Positions 17,284-26,654 of a stretch of 64,000 nt of DNA are shown piece after piece. The stretch covers positions 1 through 64,000 of the forward strand of contig NZ_JBKEBF010000032.1 in NCBI RefSeq assembly GCF_047973035.1. The letters run 5' to 3'. Source of the DNA: Oleidesulfovibrio sp047973035. Its GTDB lineage: Bacteria > Desulfobacterota > Desulfovibrionia > Desulfovibrionales > Desulfovibrionaceae. The translations under genes were made by a program, and so were the position numbers. The notes below the pieces were generated by a model that was not told where the DNA came from, did not search any database, and worked only from the letters and a program-made list of their open reading frames with translations. The number at the start of each line of letters is the position of its first letter. Position 1 is the first letter of the stretch.

Positions 17284-17305
17284 GCCTGAGGCCTGAGTAT
17301 ACCCG

Positions 17306-17343
17306 GCTGCCGGAAGGGAGCGGAAGCCCTTCCGGCAGCTTTA
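17306..17343 (+). terminator. Intercistronic hairpin / leaky terminator after por
   Basis: A perfect 13-bp GC-rich stem (17306-17318/17327-17339) is followed by only TTT. It probably acts as an mRNA 3'-end stabiliser or a partial terminator that keeps por transcript above downstream genes. It is not a full operon end, because the next gene starts 65 bp later in the same pathway. Confidence 0.6.
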
Positions 17344-17407
17344 ACCACAAGCCGCAGTGACATGTGTGGTTCGTCACTGCAACACCGCAAACTCAGAGGA
17401 GCGTTGT

Positions 17408-19120
17408 ATGTCTGTGGAATTGTTGGCACTCGTTGCCCTGCTGCCGATTCTGGTAGCTCTGGTTCTGATGGTAGGCCTGCGTTGGCCCGCTACTAAAGCT
17501 ATGCCCCTTGCATGGCTTGTCTGCGCCGCAGGCGCTATCTTTGCGTGGCAGCTGCCTGCCGGTTACGTAGCAGCTCTTACCGTGCAGGGCTTCATCACCG
17601 CTATCGGTATTCTGATCATCGTATTCGGTGCCATCATCATTCTTTACACGCTGCAGTATTCGGGTGGTATGGAAACCATTCAGTACGGCATGCAGAACAT
17701 TTCCCGTGACCGTCGCGTTCAGGCCATCATCATCGGCTACCTGTTCGCAGCGTTCATCGAAGGCGCCGCAGGCTTCGGTACTCCCGCTGCTCTGGCCGCA
17801 CCGCTGCTGCTTTCGCTGGGCTTCCCCCCGCTGGCAGCCGCAGTTCTCTGCCTTGTTTTCAACTCTTTCCCCGTATCCTTCGGTGCAGTCGGTACCCCCA
17901 TTGTTCTGGGTATGACTCCCCTGAAAGGTCTGGTGGAAAAAGCAGTTGCCTCCGGTGCAGCCGGCGTCAACTTCACCAGCTTTGACAGCTTCAACATGAT
18001 CATCGGCCAGTGGGCCACCGTGATGCACGTTGTGATGATCTTCGTGCTGCCCATCTTTATGCTGGGCTTCATCACCCGCTTCTTCGGCCCCAACCGTAGC
18101 TGGTCTGACGGCTTTGCCGCTTGGAAATTCTGCATTTTCGCAGCTGTGTCCTTCACTATTCCTTACCTGATCTTTGCATGGTACGTCGGTCCCGAGTTCC
18201 CCTCGCTGATCGGTGGTCTTGTTGGTCTGGGCGTTGTAGTTGCCGGTGCCAAAAAAGGCTTCTGCGTGCCTGAAAAGACTTGGGACTTCGGTGACCCTGA
18301 CAAATGGGACCCCGAATGGACCGGTGATATCAAAGGCGGACAGGCTAAAGAATTCAAGGCTCACATGAGCCAGTTCAAGGCATGGCTGCCCTACATCCTG
18401 ATCGGCGCCATCCTTGTTGTTACCCGTATCCCCGAGCTGGGCCTGAAGGGTCTGCTTGCCGGCCAGAAGATCAGCTTCAACGGCATTCTGGGCTACGACA
18501 ACGTTAACGCCAGCATCGCATACCTGTACCTGCCCGGTACCATTCCGTTCGTACTCGTTGCTCTGCTCACTATCCTCATCCACGGCATGAAGGGCGACGC
18601 AGCCAAGCGTGCATGGACCGAATCCATCGCAAAGATGAAAAACCCCGCCATCGCACTGTTCTTCGCAGTGGGTCTGGTTTCCATCTTCCGCGGTTCCGGC
18701 GTTATGGATGCCGGCCTGAACCCCAACAGCTACCCCTCCATGCCTCTGGCCATGGCTAAAACCGTTGCCGCCATTGCCGGTAACGCATGGCCCATGTTCG
18801 CATCCTTCGTGGGTGGCCTCGGTTCGTTCATCACCGGTTCCAACACTGTTTCTGACCTGCTCTTCGCTGAATTCCAGTGGGGCGTTGCTCAGCAGCTTGA
18901 TATGCCGCGTCAGATCATCGTTGCAGCACAGGTTGTCGGTGGCGCCATGGGGAACATGGTCTGCATCCACAACATCGTTGCAGCCTGCGCTGTTGTCGGC
19001 CTTTCCGGCATGGAAGGTACAATCCTGAAGCGTACCGTATGGCCCTTCCTGCTGTACGGTCTGGTGGTCGGCATCATTGCCTCCCTCCTTACCTTCAGCA
19101 TTTACCCCAACTTGTTCTAA
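17408..19120 (+). CDS. lldP: Lactate permease (LctP/LldP family)
   Basis: The 570-aa integral membrane protein has about a dozen hydrophobic helices. Family signatures are FIEGAAGFGTPAALAAPLL (about 117-135), VFNSFPVSFGAVGTP and GGLGSFITGSNTVSDLLF near the C-terminus. It imports lactate, probably with protons. The frame is open from 17357, but the ATG at 17408 has GAGGAG just upstream and starts at the first helix. It sits between the pyruvate oxidoreductase and the lactate dehydrogenases, so it feeds the pathway. A hydrophilic loop at about 290-340 (PEKTWDFGDPDKWDPEWTGD) is a visible feature. Confidence 0.95.
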   Translation: MSVELLALVALLPILVALVLMVGLRWPATKAMPLAWLVCAAGAIFAWQLPAGYVAALTVQGFITAIGILIIVFGAIIILYTLQYSGGMETIQYGMQNISRDRRVQAIIIGYLFAAFIEGAAGFGTPAALAAPLLLSLGFPPLAAAVLCLVFNSFPVSFGAVGTPIVLGMTPLKGLVEKAVASGAAGVNFTSFDSFNMIIGQWATVMHVVMIFVLPIFMLGFITRFFGPNRSWSDGFAAWKFCIFAAVSFTIPYLIFAWYVGPEFPSLIGGLVGLGVVVAGAKKGFCVPEKTWDFGDPDKWDPEWTGDIKGGQAKEFKAHMSQFKAWLPYILIGAILVVTRIPELGLKGLLAGQKISFNGILGYDNVNASIAYLYLPGTIPFVLVALLTILIHGMKGDAAKRAWTESIAKMKNPAIALFFAVGLVSIFRGSGVMDAGLNPNSYPSMPLAMAKTVAAIAGNAWPMFASFVGGLGSFITGSNTVSDLLFAEFQWGVAQQLDMPRQIIVAAQVVGGAMGNMVCIHNIVAACAVVGLSGMEGTILKRTVWPFLLYGLVVGIIASLLTFSIYPNLF

Positions 19121-19127
19121 CCCGCAT

Positions 19128-19157
19128 GGGGGGCGGAAAGCGCGAATTCCGCCCCCC
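19128..19157 (+). other. Strong intercistronic hairpin
   Basis: A perfect 11-bp stem, almost all G-C (19128-19138/19147-19157), begins 7 bp after the permease stop codon. It has no T-run, so it looks like an mRNA-stabilising structure. It is followed 22 bp later by a terminator-like hairpin. Confidence 0.6.
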
Positions 19158-19178
19158 GCGGTTATACATGCATAGGCG

Positions 19179-19212
19179 ACGGAGCGAACTTAGGTAGCTG
19201 CTCCGTTTTTTA
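19179..19212 (+). terminator. Terminator-like hairpin inside the lactate operon
   Basis: A 7-bp stem (19179-19185/19200-19206) is followed by seven T. It lies between the permease and the D-lactate dehydrogenase genes, which are otherwise expected to be co-transcribed. It may be a partial terminator setting a lower level for downstream genes, or the downstream genes may have their own promoter. Confidence 0.6.
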
Positions 19213-19279
19213 TCTCACAGGGTGCGGGTCACGCCGCCCCGGTGCAGAGGAAGAAACCACTCCGGAGGAAGCATCTCCC

Positions 19280-20662
19280 ATGCTTAGTGAATCCCTTATC
19301 AAGGAATTTAAAACCATCGTCGGTGACGAAAACGTTTTCGACAACGAAGCAGACCGTCAGTGTTATTCTTACGATTCTGCAGTACTTGATGCCGTTGTCC
19401 CCGCATTGGTTGTGCGCCCGACCGAAACTGCACAGATCGGTCTGGTGGTCAAGCTTTGTAACGAAAACGGCCTGCCCATCACCGTACGCGGTGCAGGCAC
19501 CAACCTTTCCGGCGGCACCATTCCGGACCCCCGCGACGGTGTGGTCATTCTGACCAACGGCCTGACCAAGATTCTTGAAATCAACGAACAGGACCTGTAC
19601 GCAGTGGTACAGCCCGGTGTCGTTACCGCCAAGTTTGCAGCAGAAGTTGCAAAGCGTGGCCTTTTCTATCCTCCCGATCCGGGCTCTCAGGCTGTTTCCA
19701 CCATCGCAGGTAACGTGGCTGAAAACGCCGGCGGTCTGCGCGGCCTGAAATACGGCGTTACCAAAGATTACGTCATGGGCATCGAATTCTTTGACGTTAA
19801 CGGCGGACTGGTGAAAACCGGCTCCCGTACCGTCAAGTGCGTAACCGGCTACAACCTTGCAGGTCTGATGGCTGCCTCTGAAGGCACCCTTGGCGTATTC
19901 AGTGAAATCATCCTGAAGCTTGTTCCTCCGCCACGCGCATCCAAGGCTATGATGGCTATATTTGACGACATCAACAAAGCCTCTGAAGCTGTTGCCGGCA
20001 TCATTGCCGCTCACGTTGTGCCCTGCACACTTGAATTCATGGACCAGGCAAGTATCCGCTACGTGGAAGACTACACCAAGGCCGGTCTGCCCGTGAATGC
20101 AGAAGCTATTCTGCTGATCGAAGTTGACGGTCACCCCGGACAGGTTGAAGACGACGCTGCCCGTGTTGAACAGGTTCTGAAAAGCACCGGTGCCGAAATC
20201 AAGGTTGCCAAGGACGCTGAAGAAAAGTTCAAACTGTGGGAAGCCCGTCGTAACGCTCTGCCTGCTCTTGCCCGTGCGAAACCGACCACCGTGCTTGAAG
20301 ATGCAACCGTTCCGCGTTCGCAGATTCCTGCCATGGTTAAGGCCATCAACGACATCGCAGCCAAGTACCAGATCAACATCGGTACCTTCGGCCACGCCGG
20401 TGACGGTAACCTGCACCCCACCATTCTGTGCGACCGCCGCGACAAGAAAGAATTCGAGCGTGTTGAACATGCTGTAGACGAAATCTTCGACGTAGCGCTT
20501 TCGCTTAAGGGTACCCTGTCCGGCGAACACGGCATCGGTATGGCAAAGTCCAAGTGGATGGAAAAAGAAACTTCCAAGGCCACCATTGACTTCTCGCTGA
20601 ACATGAAGCGTGCGATTGACCCGAAAAATATCCTCAATCCCGGCAAGATCATCGGAGGCTAA
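19280..20662 (+). CDS. dld: FAD-linked D-lactate dehydrogenase (GlcD-type)
   Basis: This 460-aa flavoprotein has the FAD-binding PCMH domain with PITVRGAGTNLSGGTIP (about 70-86) and GLRGLKYGVTKDYVMG, and the C-terminal FAD-oxidase domain with GTFGHAGDGNLHPTILCD and GEHGIGMAKS. It oxidises D-lactate (or glycolate-like hydroxy acids) to pyruvate and passes electrons to its Fe-S partner. The homologous pair in D. vulgaris is assigned as D-lactate dehydrogenase, and the substrate assignment rests on that. GGAGG precedes the ATG. The stop overlaps the next start (TAATG). Confidence 0.92.
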   Translation: MLSESLIKEFKTIVGDENVFDNEADRQCYSYDSAVLDAVVPALVVRPTETAQIGLVVKLCNENGLPITVRGAGTNLSGGTIPDPRDGVVILTNGLTKILEINEQDLYAVVQPGVVTAKFAAEVAKRGLFYPPDPGSQAVSTIAGNVAENAGGLRGLKYGVTKDYVMGIEFFDVNGGLVKTGSRTVKCVTGYNLAGLMAASEGTLGVFSEIILKLVPPPRASKAMMAIFDDINKASEAVAGIIAAHVVPCTLEFMDQASIRYVEDYTKAGLPVNAEAILLIEVDGHPGQVEDDAARVEQVLKSTGAEIKVAKDAEEKFKLWEARRNALPALARAKPTTVLEDATVPRSQIPAMVKAINDIAAKYQINIGTFGHAGDGNLHPTILCDRRDKKEFERVEHAVDEIFDVALSLKGTLSGEHGIGMAKSKWMEKETSKATIDFSLNMKRAIDPKNILNPGKIIGG

Positions 20663-21960
20663 TGCAAATGGCCGATCTGAATAAACTTGCCAAAATGCTT
20701 CAGGAGCTTGACGACCAGATGGTCGCCTGCATGAAATGCGGGATGTGTCAGGCTGTATGTCCGGTTTTTGCCGAGACCATGCGTGAAGCTGATGTTACCC
20801 GTGGTAAAATCGCCCTGCTGGAAAACCTTGCTCACGAGATGATCAAGGATCCTGTCAGTGTTCAGGATCGCGTCAACAAGTGTCTGTTGTGCGGCTCCTG
20901 CGCTGCCAACTGTCCTTCCGGCGTGCAGATCATGGACATCTTCCTGCGTGCCCGTGTGATCGTGAACACCTACGTGGGTCTTTCTCCCGCCAAGAAGGCT
21001 ATTCTTCGCGGTATGGTATCTAACCCCAAGCTGTTCAACCTGCTGCTGGACATCGGCTCTAAATTCCAGGGTCTGTTCACTTCTCAGGCCAACGAACTGC
21101 TTGGTTCTTCATGCTCCAAAATCATGTCGCCCATCATCGGTGACCGTCACTTCTCTCCGCTGGCGAAAAAATCGCTGCACAGCAAGTACGGCACTCTTGA
21201 TATACCCACCGGCAAAAGCGGCATCCGCGTGCTGTTCTACCCCGGTTGCGTGGGCGACAAGATGTACACCAACATGGCTGAAGCCTGCCTGAAGGTGTTC
21301 AAACACCACGGCGTAGGCGTATACATGCCCGATGCACAGGCCTGTTGCGGTATTCCCGCACTTTCTGCCGGTGACAGGGTAGCATACGACAAGCTTGTGA
21401 AGTACAATGTGGAGCTGTTCAGCAAGGGCACCTTTGATTACATCATCTCGCCCTGCGGTTCCTGCACCTCTACCATCAAAGAGCTGTGGGGCCACATGGG
21501 TGACGACTACCCTGCTGACATGAAAGCAAAAATTGCCGATTTCGCTGCAAAGTCCATGGACATCAGCGAATTTGTGGTGGACGTGCTGGGTGTAAGCCCT
21601 GCGGAAGTTCCCACCGGCGGTAAAAAAGTAACATTCCATGATTCCTGCCACCTGAAAAAGTCGCTCGGCGTGCACAAGCAGCCCCGCGATCTGGTACGCA
21701 TGAACAAGAATCTGGAACTTGTGGAAATGAGCGAAGCCGACCGCTGCTGCGGCTGCGGCGGTACGTTCAACCTGTACCACTACGATCTGTCCAAAAAGAT
21801 CGGACAGCGCAAGCGCGACAACATTGTCGCGTCCGGCGCGCAGGTTGTAGCCACCGGCTGCCCCGCCTGCATGATGCAGATGACTGACCTGCTGTCGCAG
21901 AACAACGACAGCGTGCAGGTAAAACACTGCATCGAACTCTACGCCGAAACGCTCGGCTAG
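20662..21960 (+). CDS. Fe-S subunit of the D-lactate dehydrogenase (GlcF/LldE-type)
   Basis: The 432-aa protein has two N-terminal [4Fe-4S] motifs, CMKCGMCQAVCPVF (about 23-36) and CLLCGSCAANCPSG (about 76-89), followed by two CCG domains (QACCGIPALSAG and DRCCGCGGTFNLYH). This is the GlcF-type electron-transfer partner that docks with the GlcD-like flavoprotein and delivers lactate electrons toward the membrane pool or a heterodisulfide-like acceptor. It is translationally coupled to the flavoprotein gene through TAATG, with GGAGG in the end of the upstream gene. Confidence 0.92.
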   Translation: MQMADLNKLAKMLQELDDQMVACMKCGMCQAVCPVFAETMREADVTRGKIALLENLAHEMIKDPVSVQDRVNKCLLCGSCAANCPSGVQIMDIFLRARVIVNTYVGLSPAKKAILRGMVSNPKLFNLLLDIGSKFQGLFTSQANELLGSSCSKIMSPIIGDRHFSPLAKKSLHSKYGTLDIPTGKSGIRVLFYPGCVGDKMYTNMAEACLKVFKHHGVGVYMPDAQACCGIPALSAGDRVAYDKLVKYNVELFSKGTFDYIISPCGSCTSTIKELWGHMGDDYPADMKAKIADFAAKSMDISEFVVDVLGVSPAEVPTGGKKVTFHDSCHLKKSLGVHKQPRDLVRMNKNLELVEMSEADRCCGCGGTFNLYHYDLSKKIGQRKRDNIVASGAQVVATGCPACMMQMTDLLSQNNDSVQVKHCIELYAETLG

Positions 21961-22004
21961 AGTTTCTCAAGCAGGCGCACAGGCGCCGTGCAACAGCGTA
22001 GCTT

Positions 22005-22030
22005 AAGGCCCGCCCGTAGGGCGGGCCTTT
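22005..22030 (+). terminator. Hairpin between the Fe-S subunit and pta
   Basis: A perfect 11-bp GC-rich stem (22005-22015/22019-22029) with a three-base loop and a short TTT tail. Probably a partial terminator or processing site within the operon. Confidence 0.6.
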
Positions 22031-22118
22031 CGGGCTGTGACGGAGCGGTTCCGTCAGGCCATATACTCCCCGGATGCCCGACCCGGGGCAGATGTAATGG
22101 ATATGCAAGGAGTCCAAC

Positions 22119-24233
22119 GTGTCCAAGAATCTGTACATTACAGCGACGGAGTCCAAAAGCGGCAAGTCCGCCATCGTGCTGGGAATGATGCAGCTACTGC
22201 TTCGCGAAGTCCGAAACGTCGCGTTCTTCCGCCCCATCATCAACAATTCCAACAAAGAAGTCCGCGATCACGACATCAACCTGATCCTGACCCACTACGG
22301 TCTGGACATTCCCTACGAAAGCACCTACGCCTATACCCTGCACGAGGCTCGTGAACTCATCAACAACGGGCAGCACGCCACCCTGCTTGAGAACATTCTC
22401 AACAAGTACAAAGCCCTTGAAGCAGAATACGATTTTGTTCTCTGCGAAGGCACTGACTTTCTTGGCAAAGATGCCGCGTTTGAGTTTGATCTGAACGCGG
22501 ATATCGCTGCCAACCTCGGCTGCCCCGTAGTTGTTGTCGCCAATGGTCTGGACAAGACCTGTGACGACATCATCGGCTCCACTCAGCTGACCATCGACCA
22601 GCTGGACGAAAAGAGCCTTGACGTGGTGGCTGCCGTGGTTAACCGCGCCAGCGTCACTGACGAAGAAAAAGCGCAGATCATCAAAAACCTTGAGTGCAAG
22701 GCAAACTGCGCCAACCCTCTGGCTGTTTACGTTGTTCCCGAAGAGCCCACCCTTGGCAAGCCCACCATGAGCGATGTCAAAAAATGGCTCGGCGCTTCTG
22801 TTCTGTACGGCCACGGCCGTCTGGACTCGCTGGTGGATGATTACATCATCGCAGCCATGCAGGTGGGCAACTTCCTCGACTACATCGGACAGGGCACCCT
22901 TATCATCACCCCCGGCGACCGTTCTGACATCATTCTCGCCAGCCTTGCTTCCAGATTGTCGTCCTCGTACCCTGACATCTCCGGAATTCTGCTGACCGGC
23001 GGCCTTGAGCCCGCACCCAATGTGCACCGTCTGATCGAAGGTTGGACCGGCGTGCCCGTGCCGGTACTGTGCGCCAAGGAACACACCTATCTTACCACGC
23101 AGATTCTGAATGATCTGTATGGTAAAATCGGCCCCGAAGACGACCGTAAGATTGCTACCGCACTCGGCGTGTTCGAGCAGAACGTTGATACCGCGGAAAT
23201 CGGCAAGCGTATCGTCAGCCGCCGTTCTTCGCGCATCACTCCCAAGATGTTCGAATACAACCTGATCGAACAGGCGAAAAAGCACAGAATGCGCATTGTT
23301 CTGCCCGAAGGGGCAGAAGAGCGTATCCTGCGTGCTGCTGACATCCTGCAGCGCCGCGGCGTGGCAGAACTCATCCTGCTGGGCAATGCCGACGAAGTGG
23401 GTAAAAAGATCAGCGATCTTGGTCTGGAGCTTGACGGTGTGACCATCATCCAGCCCGAGCTTGCCCCCAACTTTGAAGACTACGTTGCCACGTACTTCGA
23501 AGCCCGCAAGAAAAAAGGCATCAGCATGGAACAGGCTCGCGACATCATGTCCGACACCACCTACTACGGTACCATGATGGTACATAAAAACGACGCAGAC
23601 GGCATGGTATCCGGTGCTATCAACACCACCGCACACACCATCCGCCCCGCTTTCGAATTCATCAAGACCAAGCCGGGCGCGTCCATCGTATCCAGTGTGT
23701 TCCTGATGTGTCTGAAAGACCGCGTGCATGTTTTTGGCGACTGCGCAGTCAACCCCAACCCGTCTGCAGAGCAACTCGCCGAAATCGCACTTAATTCTTC
23801 CGAAACCGCCCGCATCTTCGGCATTGACCCCAAAGTGGCAATGTTGTCGTACTCAACCGGATCTTCAGGAAAAGGTGCGGACGTGGAAAAAGTTATCGAA
23901 GCCACACGCATTGCCAAAGAACGTGCACCCGAGCTTGCACTTGAAGGGCCGTTGCAGTACGACGCCGCTATCGACGCGGACGTTGCCCGCACAAAAATGC
24001 CCGAAAGCAATGTGGCAGGTCAGGCCACTGTGTTCATCTTCCCCGATCTGAACACCGGCAACAATACCTACAAAGCTGTTCAGCGTGCTGCTGGAGCCGT
24101 AGCTATCGGCCCCGTGCTGCAGGGCCTGAACAAGCCCGTAAACGACCTGTCCCGTGGCTGCCTTGTGCCCGACATCGTAAACACAGTAGCTATTACAGCC
24201 ATTCAGGCACAGGCAGAAAAAGGCCTTCGTTAG
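22119..24233 (+). CDS. pta: Phosphate acetyltransferase
   Basis: The 704-aa long-form Pta makes acetyl phosphate from acetyl-CoA. The N-terminal P-loop-like domain has ESKSGKSAIVLG (about 11-22) and a central DRTGG-type domain (GDRSDIILASLASR, about 267). The C-terminal catalytic phosphotransacetylase domain runs from about 380, with VLPEGAEERILRAA, MVSGAINTTAHTIRPAF and VAMLSYSTGSSGKGADVEK. E. coli Pta is 714 aa. The start is GTG at 22119, preceded by AAGGAG at six-base spacing. Followed by ackA 30 bp later. Together they form the substrate-level ATP step of lactate oxidation. Confidence 0.96.
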   Translation: MSKNLYITATESKSGKSAIVLGMMQLLLREVRNVAFFRPIINNSNKEVRDHDINLILTHYGLDIPYESTYAYTLHEARELINNGQHATLLENILNKYKALEAEYDFVLCEGTDFLGKDAAFEFDLNADIAANLGCPVVVVANGLDKTCDDIIGSTQLTIDQLDEKSLDVVAAVVNRASVTDEEKAQIIKNLECKANCANPLAVYVVPEEPTLGKPTMSDVKKWLGASVLYGHGRLDSLVDDYIIAAMQVGNFLDYIGQGTLIITPGDRSDIILASLASRLSSSYPDISGILLTGGLEPAPNVHRLIEGWTGVPVPVLCAKEHTYLTTQILNDLYGKIGPEDDRKIATALGVFEQNVDTAEIGKRIVSRRSSRITPKMFEYNLIEQAKKHRMRIVLPEGAEERILRAADILQRRGVAELILLGNADEVGKKISDLGLELDGVTIIQPELAPNFEDYVATYFEARKKKGISMEQARDIMSDTTYYGTMMVHKNDADGMVSGAINTTAHTIRPAFEFIKTKPGASIVSSVFLMCLKDRVHVFGDCAVNPNPSAEQLAEIALNSSETARIFGIDPKVAMLSYSTGSSGKGADVEKVIEATRIAKERAPELALEGPLQYDAAIDADVARTKMPESNVAGQATVFIFPDLNTGNNTYKAVQRAAGAVAIGPVLQGLNKPVNDLSRGCLVPDIVNTVAITAIQAQAEKGLR

Positions 24234-24263
24234 GTCAATTTATAGAGTAAAGAGGTAAGTAGA

Positions 24264-25472
24264 ATGAACGTATTGGTTATCAACGCTGGCAGCTCTTCCT
24301 GCAAGTACCAGCTCATCAATATGGAAAACGAGGTCGTGCTGTGCGCCGGCCTGGTTGAGCGTATCGGCGAAGACATGGGTAAACTGGCTCACAAAATCGC
24401 TCCCGATACCGACAAGGAAGAAAAGATCGTTCTTGAGCAGCCTTTTGCCAACCATGTCGAAGGCATGAAAAAGGTTGTAGAGTTGATCACCGACGCCGAC
24501 AAAGGCGTAGTGAAAGACAAGAGCGAAATCGGCGCCATCGGCCACCGCGTTGTTATGGGCGGTGAAGAAATTACCAAGTCCGTAAAAGTAGACGCCAAGG
24601 TGAAGGAAATCATCGACGGCTACAAGGCTCTGTGTCCTCTGCACAACCCTGCCAACCTCGCCGGTATCGAAGTGGCTGAAGAACTCTTCCCCGGTACGCC
24701 TTCCGTTGCCGTGTTCGATACCGAGTTCCACCAGACCATGCCTTCGCGTGCATACATGTACCCCCTGCCGCTGAACCTCTACGAGGACCTCAAAGTCCGT
24801 CGTTACGGCTTCCACGGTACATCGCACCGCTACGTCACCAAAAAAGCTGCCGAGTTCCTTGGCAAGCCTGTTGACGAAGTGAATCTGGTGACCTGCCACC
24901 TCGGCAATGGTTGCTCCATGGCCGCTGTGAAAAACGGCAAGTGCATCGACACCACCATGGGCATCACCCCTCTGGAAGGCCTGATGATGGGAACCCGCTG
25001 CGGTGATATCGACCCTGCCATTGTTCCCTTCCTCGTGGAAGCAAAGGGCATGACTGCTGCTGAAGTGGACACCCTTATGAACAAGCAGTCCGGTCTGAAG
25101 GGCATCTGCGGCATGAACGACATGCGCGACATCCACGCTGCCGTTGAAAAAGGCGACGAGAAAGCCAAAATGGCACTGGACATGTTCGTCTACCGCATCA
25201 AAAAATACATCGGCTCATTCTACGCTGCTCTCGGCCGCGTTGATGCTGTGATCTTCACCGCAGGCATCGGCGAAAACGACGACATCGTTCGCGCTGAAGT
25301 ATGCTCCGAAATGGAAGTGCTCGGCATTACCATCGACCTTGAAAAGAACGCTGTTCGCTCCGGTGAACCCCGCAACATCGCAAAAGCCGAAGGCAGCGTT
25401 GCAGTTCTCGTGGTTCCCACCAACGAAGAACTGGAAATTGCTCAGGCAACCATGGAAGTGCTGAAAGGCTAA
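24264..25472 (+). CDS. ackA: Acetate kinase
   Basis: A 402-aa ASKHA-fold kinase turning acetyl phosphate and ADP into acetate and ATP. Diagnostic segments are VINAGSSSCKYQLI at the N-terminus, DTEFHQTMP (about 152), RRYGFHGTSHRYV (about 178), HLGNGCSMAAV and FTAGIGENDD (about 330). Length equals that of the family. The gene follows pta directly. Lactate oxidation through PFOR, Pta and AckA yields the ATP needed for sulfate activation. Confidence 0.97.
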   Translation: MNVLVINAGSSSCKYQLINMENEVVLCAGLVERIGEDMGKLAHKIAPDTDKEEKIVLEQPFANHVEGMKKVVELITDADKGVVKDKSEIGAIGHRVVMGGEEITKSVKVDAKVKEIIDGYKALCPLHNPANLAGIEVAEELFPGTPSVAVFDTEFHQTMPSRAYMYPLPLNLYEDLKVRRYGFHGTSHRYVTKKAAEFLGKPVDEVNLVTCHLGNGCSMAAVKNGKCIDTTMGITPLEGLMMGTRCGDIDPAIVPFLVEAKGMTAAEVDTLMNKQSGLKGICGMNDMRDIHAAVEKGDEKAKMALDMFVYRIKKYIGSFYAALGRVDAVIFTAGIGENDDIVRAEVCSEMEVLGITIDLEKNAVRSGEPRNIAKAEGSVAVLVVPTNEELEIAQATMEVLKG

Positions 25473-25493
25473 TCCGAAAGTACAGACCAGCCG

Positions 25494-25530
25494 GCGGGGG
25501 CCGGAACCCTAGGGCAACGCCCCCGCTTTA
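25494..25530 (+). terminator. Terminator-like hairpin after ackA
   Basis: An 8-bp GC stem (25494-25501/25519-25526) with a 17-nt loop is followed by TTTAT. It is a possible partial terminator; genes of the same pathway resume 50 bp downstream. Confidence 0.5.
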
Positions 25531-25577
25531 TAAATTTCTTCCGGCAGAAAACAGAAAAAAACAGAAGAGACACCGGC

Positions 25578-26639
25578 ATGAAAGGACTATACATCGGCTC
25601 TACAGGCTCGTGGGCAGGCAAAAACCTTGCTGTTATGGCCATTGGATTATGGTTGCAGCGTGAAGGGTTACGTGTCGGTTACATGAAGCCGCTGGGAGTA
25701 CGGCCCAAAACCGTGGACGAAGTTGTAGGCGACGAGGATGCCTTCTTCGTGCAGGAGGTTCTGGGACTGGAAGATGATCCTGCGCTGGTTACGCCTGTCA
25801 TAACTCCTGCCAACCTGCGTACCTGCTCGCTGGCAGACCGGAAGAACGAGCTGGAATACGTGGCAACCGCATATGAGACACTGTCCCGGGGGCGGGACAT
25901 CATGCTTATAAGCGGCTGCGGCGAATTTCTGCACTCCGGTAGACATGCCGGAATAGAGGGGCCCGCTCTTGTCCGCGAACTGGGTCTGAAAGCCCTCATC
26001 GTAGACAGGTATGATAGCGCGTTACATTACGATACCTTGCTGGGCTACCATGAAATCCTAGAAGACGCCCTTGCGGGTGTGCTGTTTAATGATGTTCCCG
26101 AAGACTACCTACGCGATGCAGAGGATATTCTTGTTCCGTATCTGGCGGAGCACGATATACCGGCCCTCGGCATTGTACCGCGCGACAGACTGCTTAATGC
26201 AATCAAGGCTGTAGAGCTGGCATGGCGTCTTGGCGGCAGGATAGTTTCCGGCAATCGGGAATCGGGCCGTATTGTGGAAGATTTCCTCATTGGCACCATG
26301 CAGGTGGACAATTTCATGTCTCACTTCAAACAGCACGCCAACTCGGCAACCATCGTGGGTGGCGACCGTACGGATCTGCAACTGGTGGCGCTGGAAGGCC
26401 AGTGCCCCTGTCTTATCCTGACCGGCAACATAACCCCCGATGAAATCATCCGCGCCCGTTCGGAAGCGCGGGGCGTGCCGGTGATAGTTGTCCGCGAAGA
26501 CACCTACTCCGTTGCCCGCAAAATGGAAGAGATCCTTAACAGCCAGAAGCTGCGGGAACTTGTAAAAATCCGCCGCGCCGCCCAGCTGGTGGATAACGCT
26601 CTGGATTACCCCGCTCTGAAGGCAAAACTCGGCTTCTAA
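25578..26639 (+). CDS. P-loop/DRTGG-domain protein, Pta N-terminal paralogue
   Basis: The 353-aa protein has the same two-domain layout as the N-terminal half of Pta: an AAA_26/dethiobiotin-synthetase-like P-loop domain (GLYIGSTGSWAGKNLAVMAI, about 3-22) and a DRTGG domain (ATIVGGDRTDLQLVALEGQ, about 258-276). It has no phosphotransacetylase catalytic domain. Homologues occupy this position in other Desulfovibrio lactate operons, but I know of no demonstrated function. An allosteric or regulatory partner of Pta/AckA is a reasonable guess. The P-loop reads GSTGSWAGKN, without the usual GKT/S end, so nucleotide binding may be altered. Confidence 0.8.
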   Translation: MKGLYIGSTGSWAGKNLAVMAIGLWLQREGLRVGYMKPLGVRPKTVDEVVGDEDAFFVQEVLGLEDDPALVTPVITPANLRTCSLADRKNELEYVATAYETLSRGRDIMLISGCGEFLHSGRHAGIEGPALVRELGLKALIVDRYDSALHYDTLLGYHEILEDALAGVLFNDVPEDYLRDAEDILVPYLAEHDIPALGIVPRDRLLNAIKAVELAWRLGGRIVSGNRESGRIVEDFLIGTMQVDNFMSHFKQHANSATIVGGDRTDLQLVALEGQCPCLILTGNITPDEIIRARSEARGVPVIVVREDTYSVARKMEEILNSQKLRELVKIRRAAQLVDNALDYPALKAKLGF

Positions 26640-26654
26640 TCAGGAGAACACCAC

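Noticed and set aside
17393..18970. 525-codon minus-strand frame opposite the lactate permease
   Set aside because: Antisense shadow; a polar Cys/Glu/His-rich translation typical of the reverse of a membrane protein gene.
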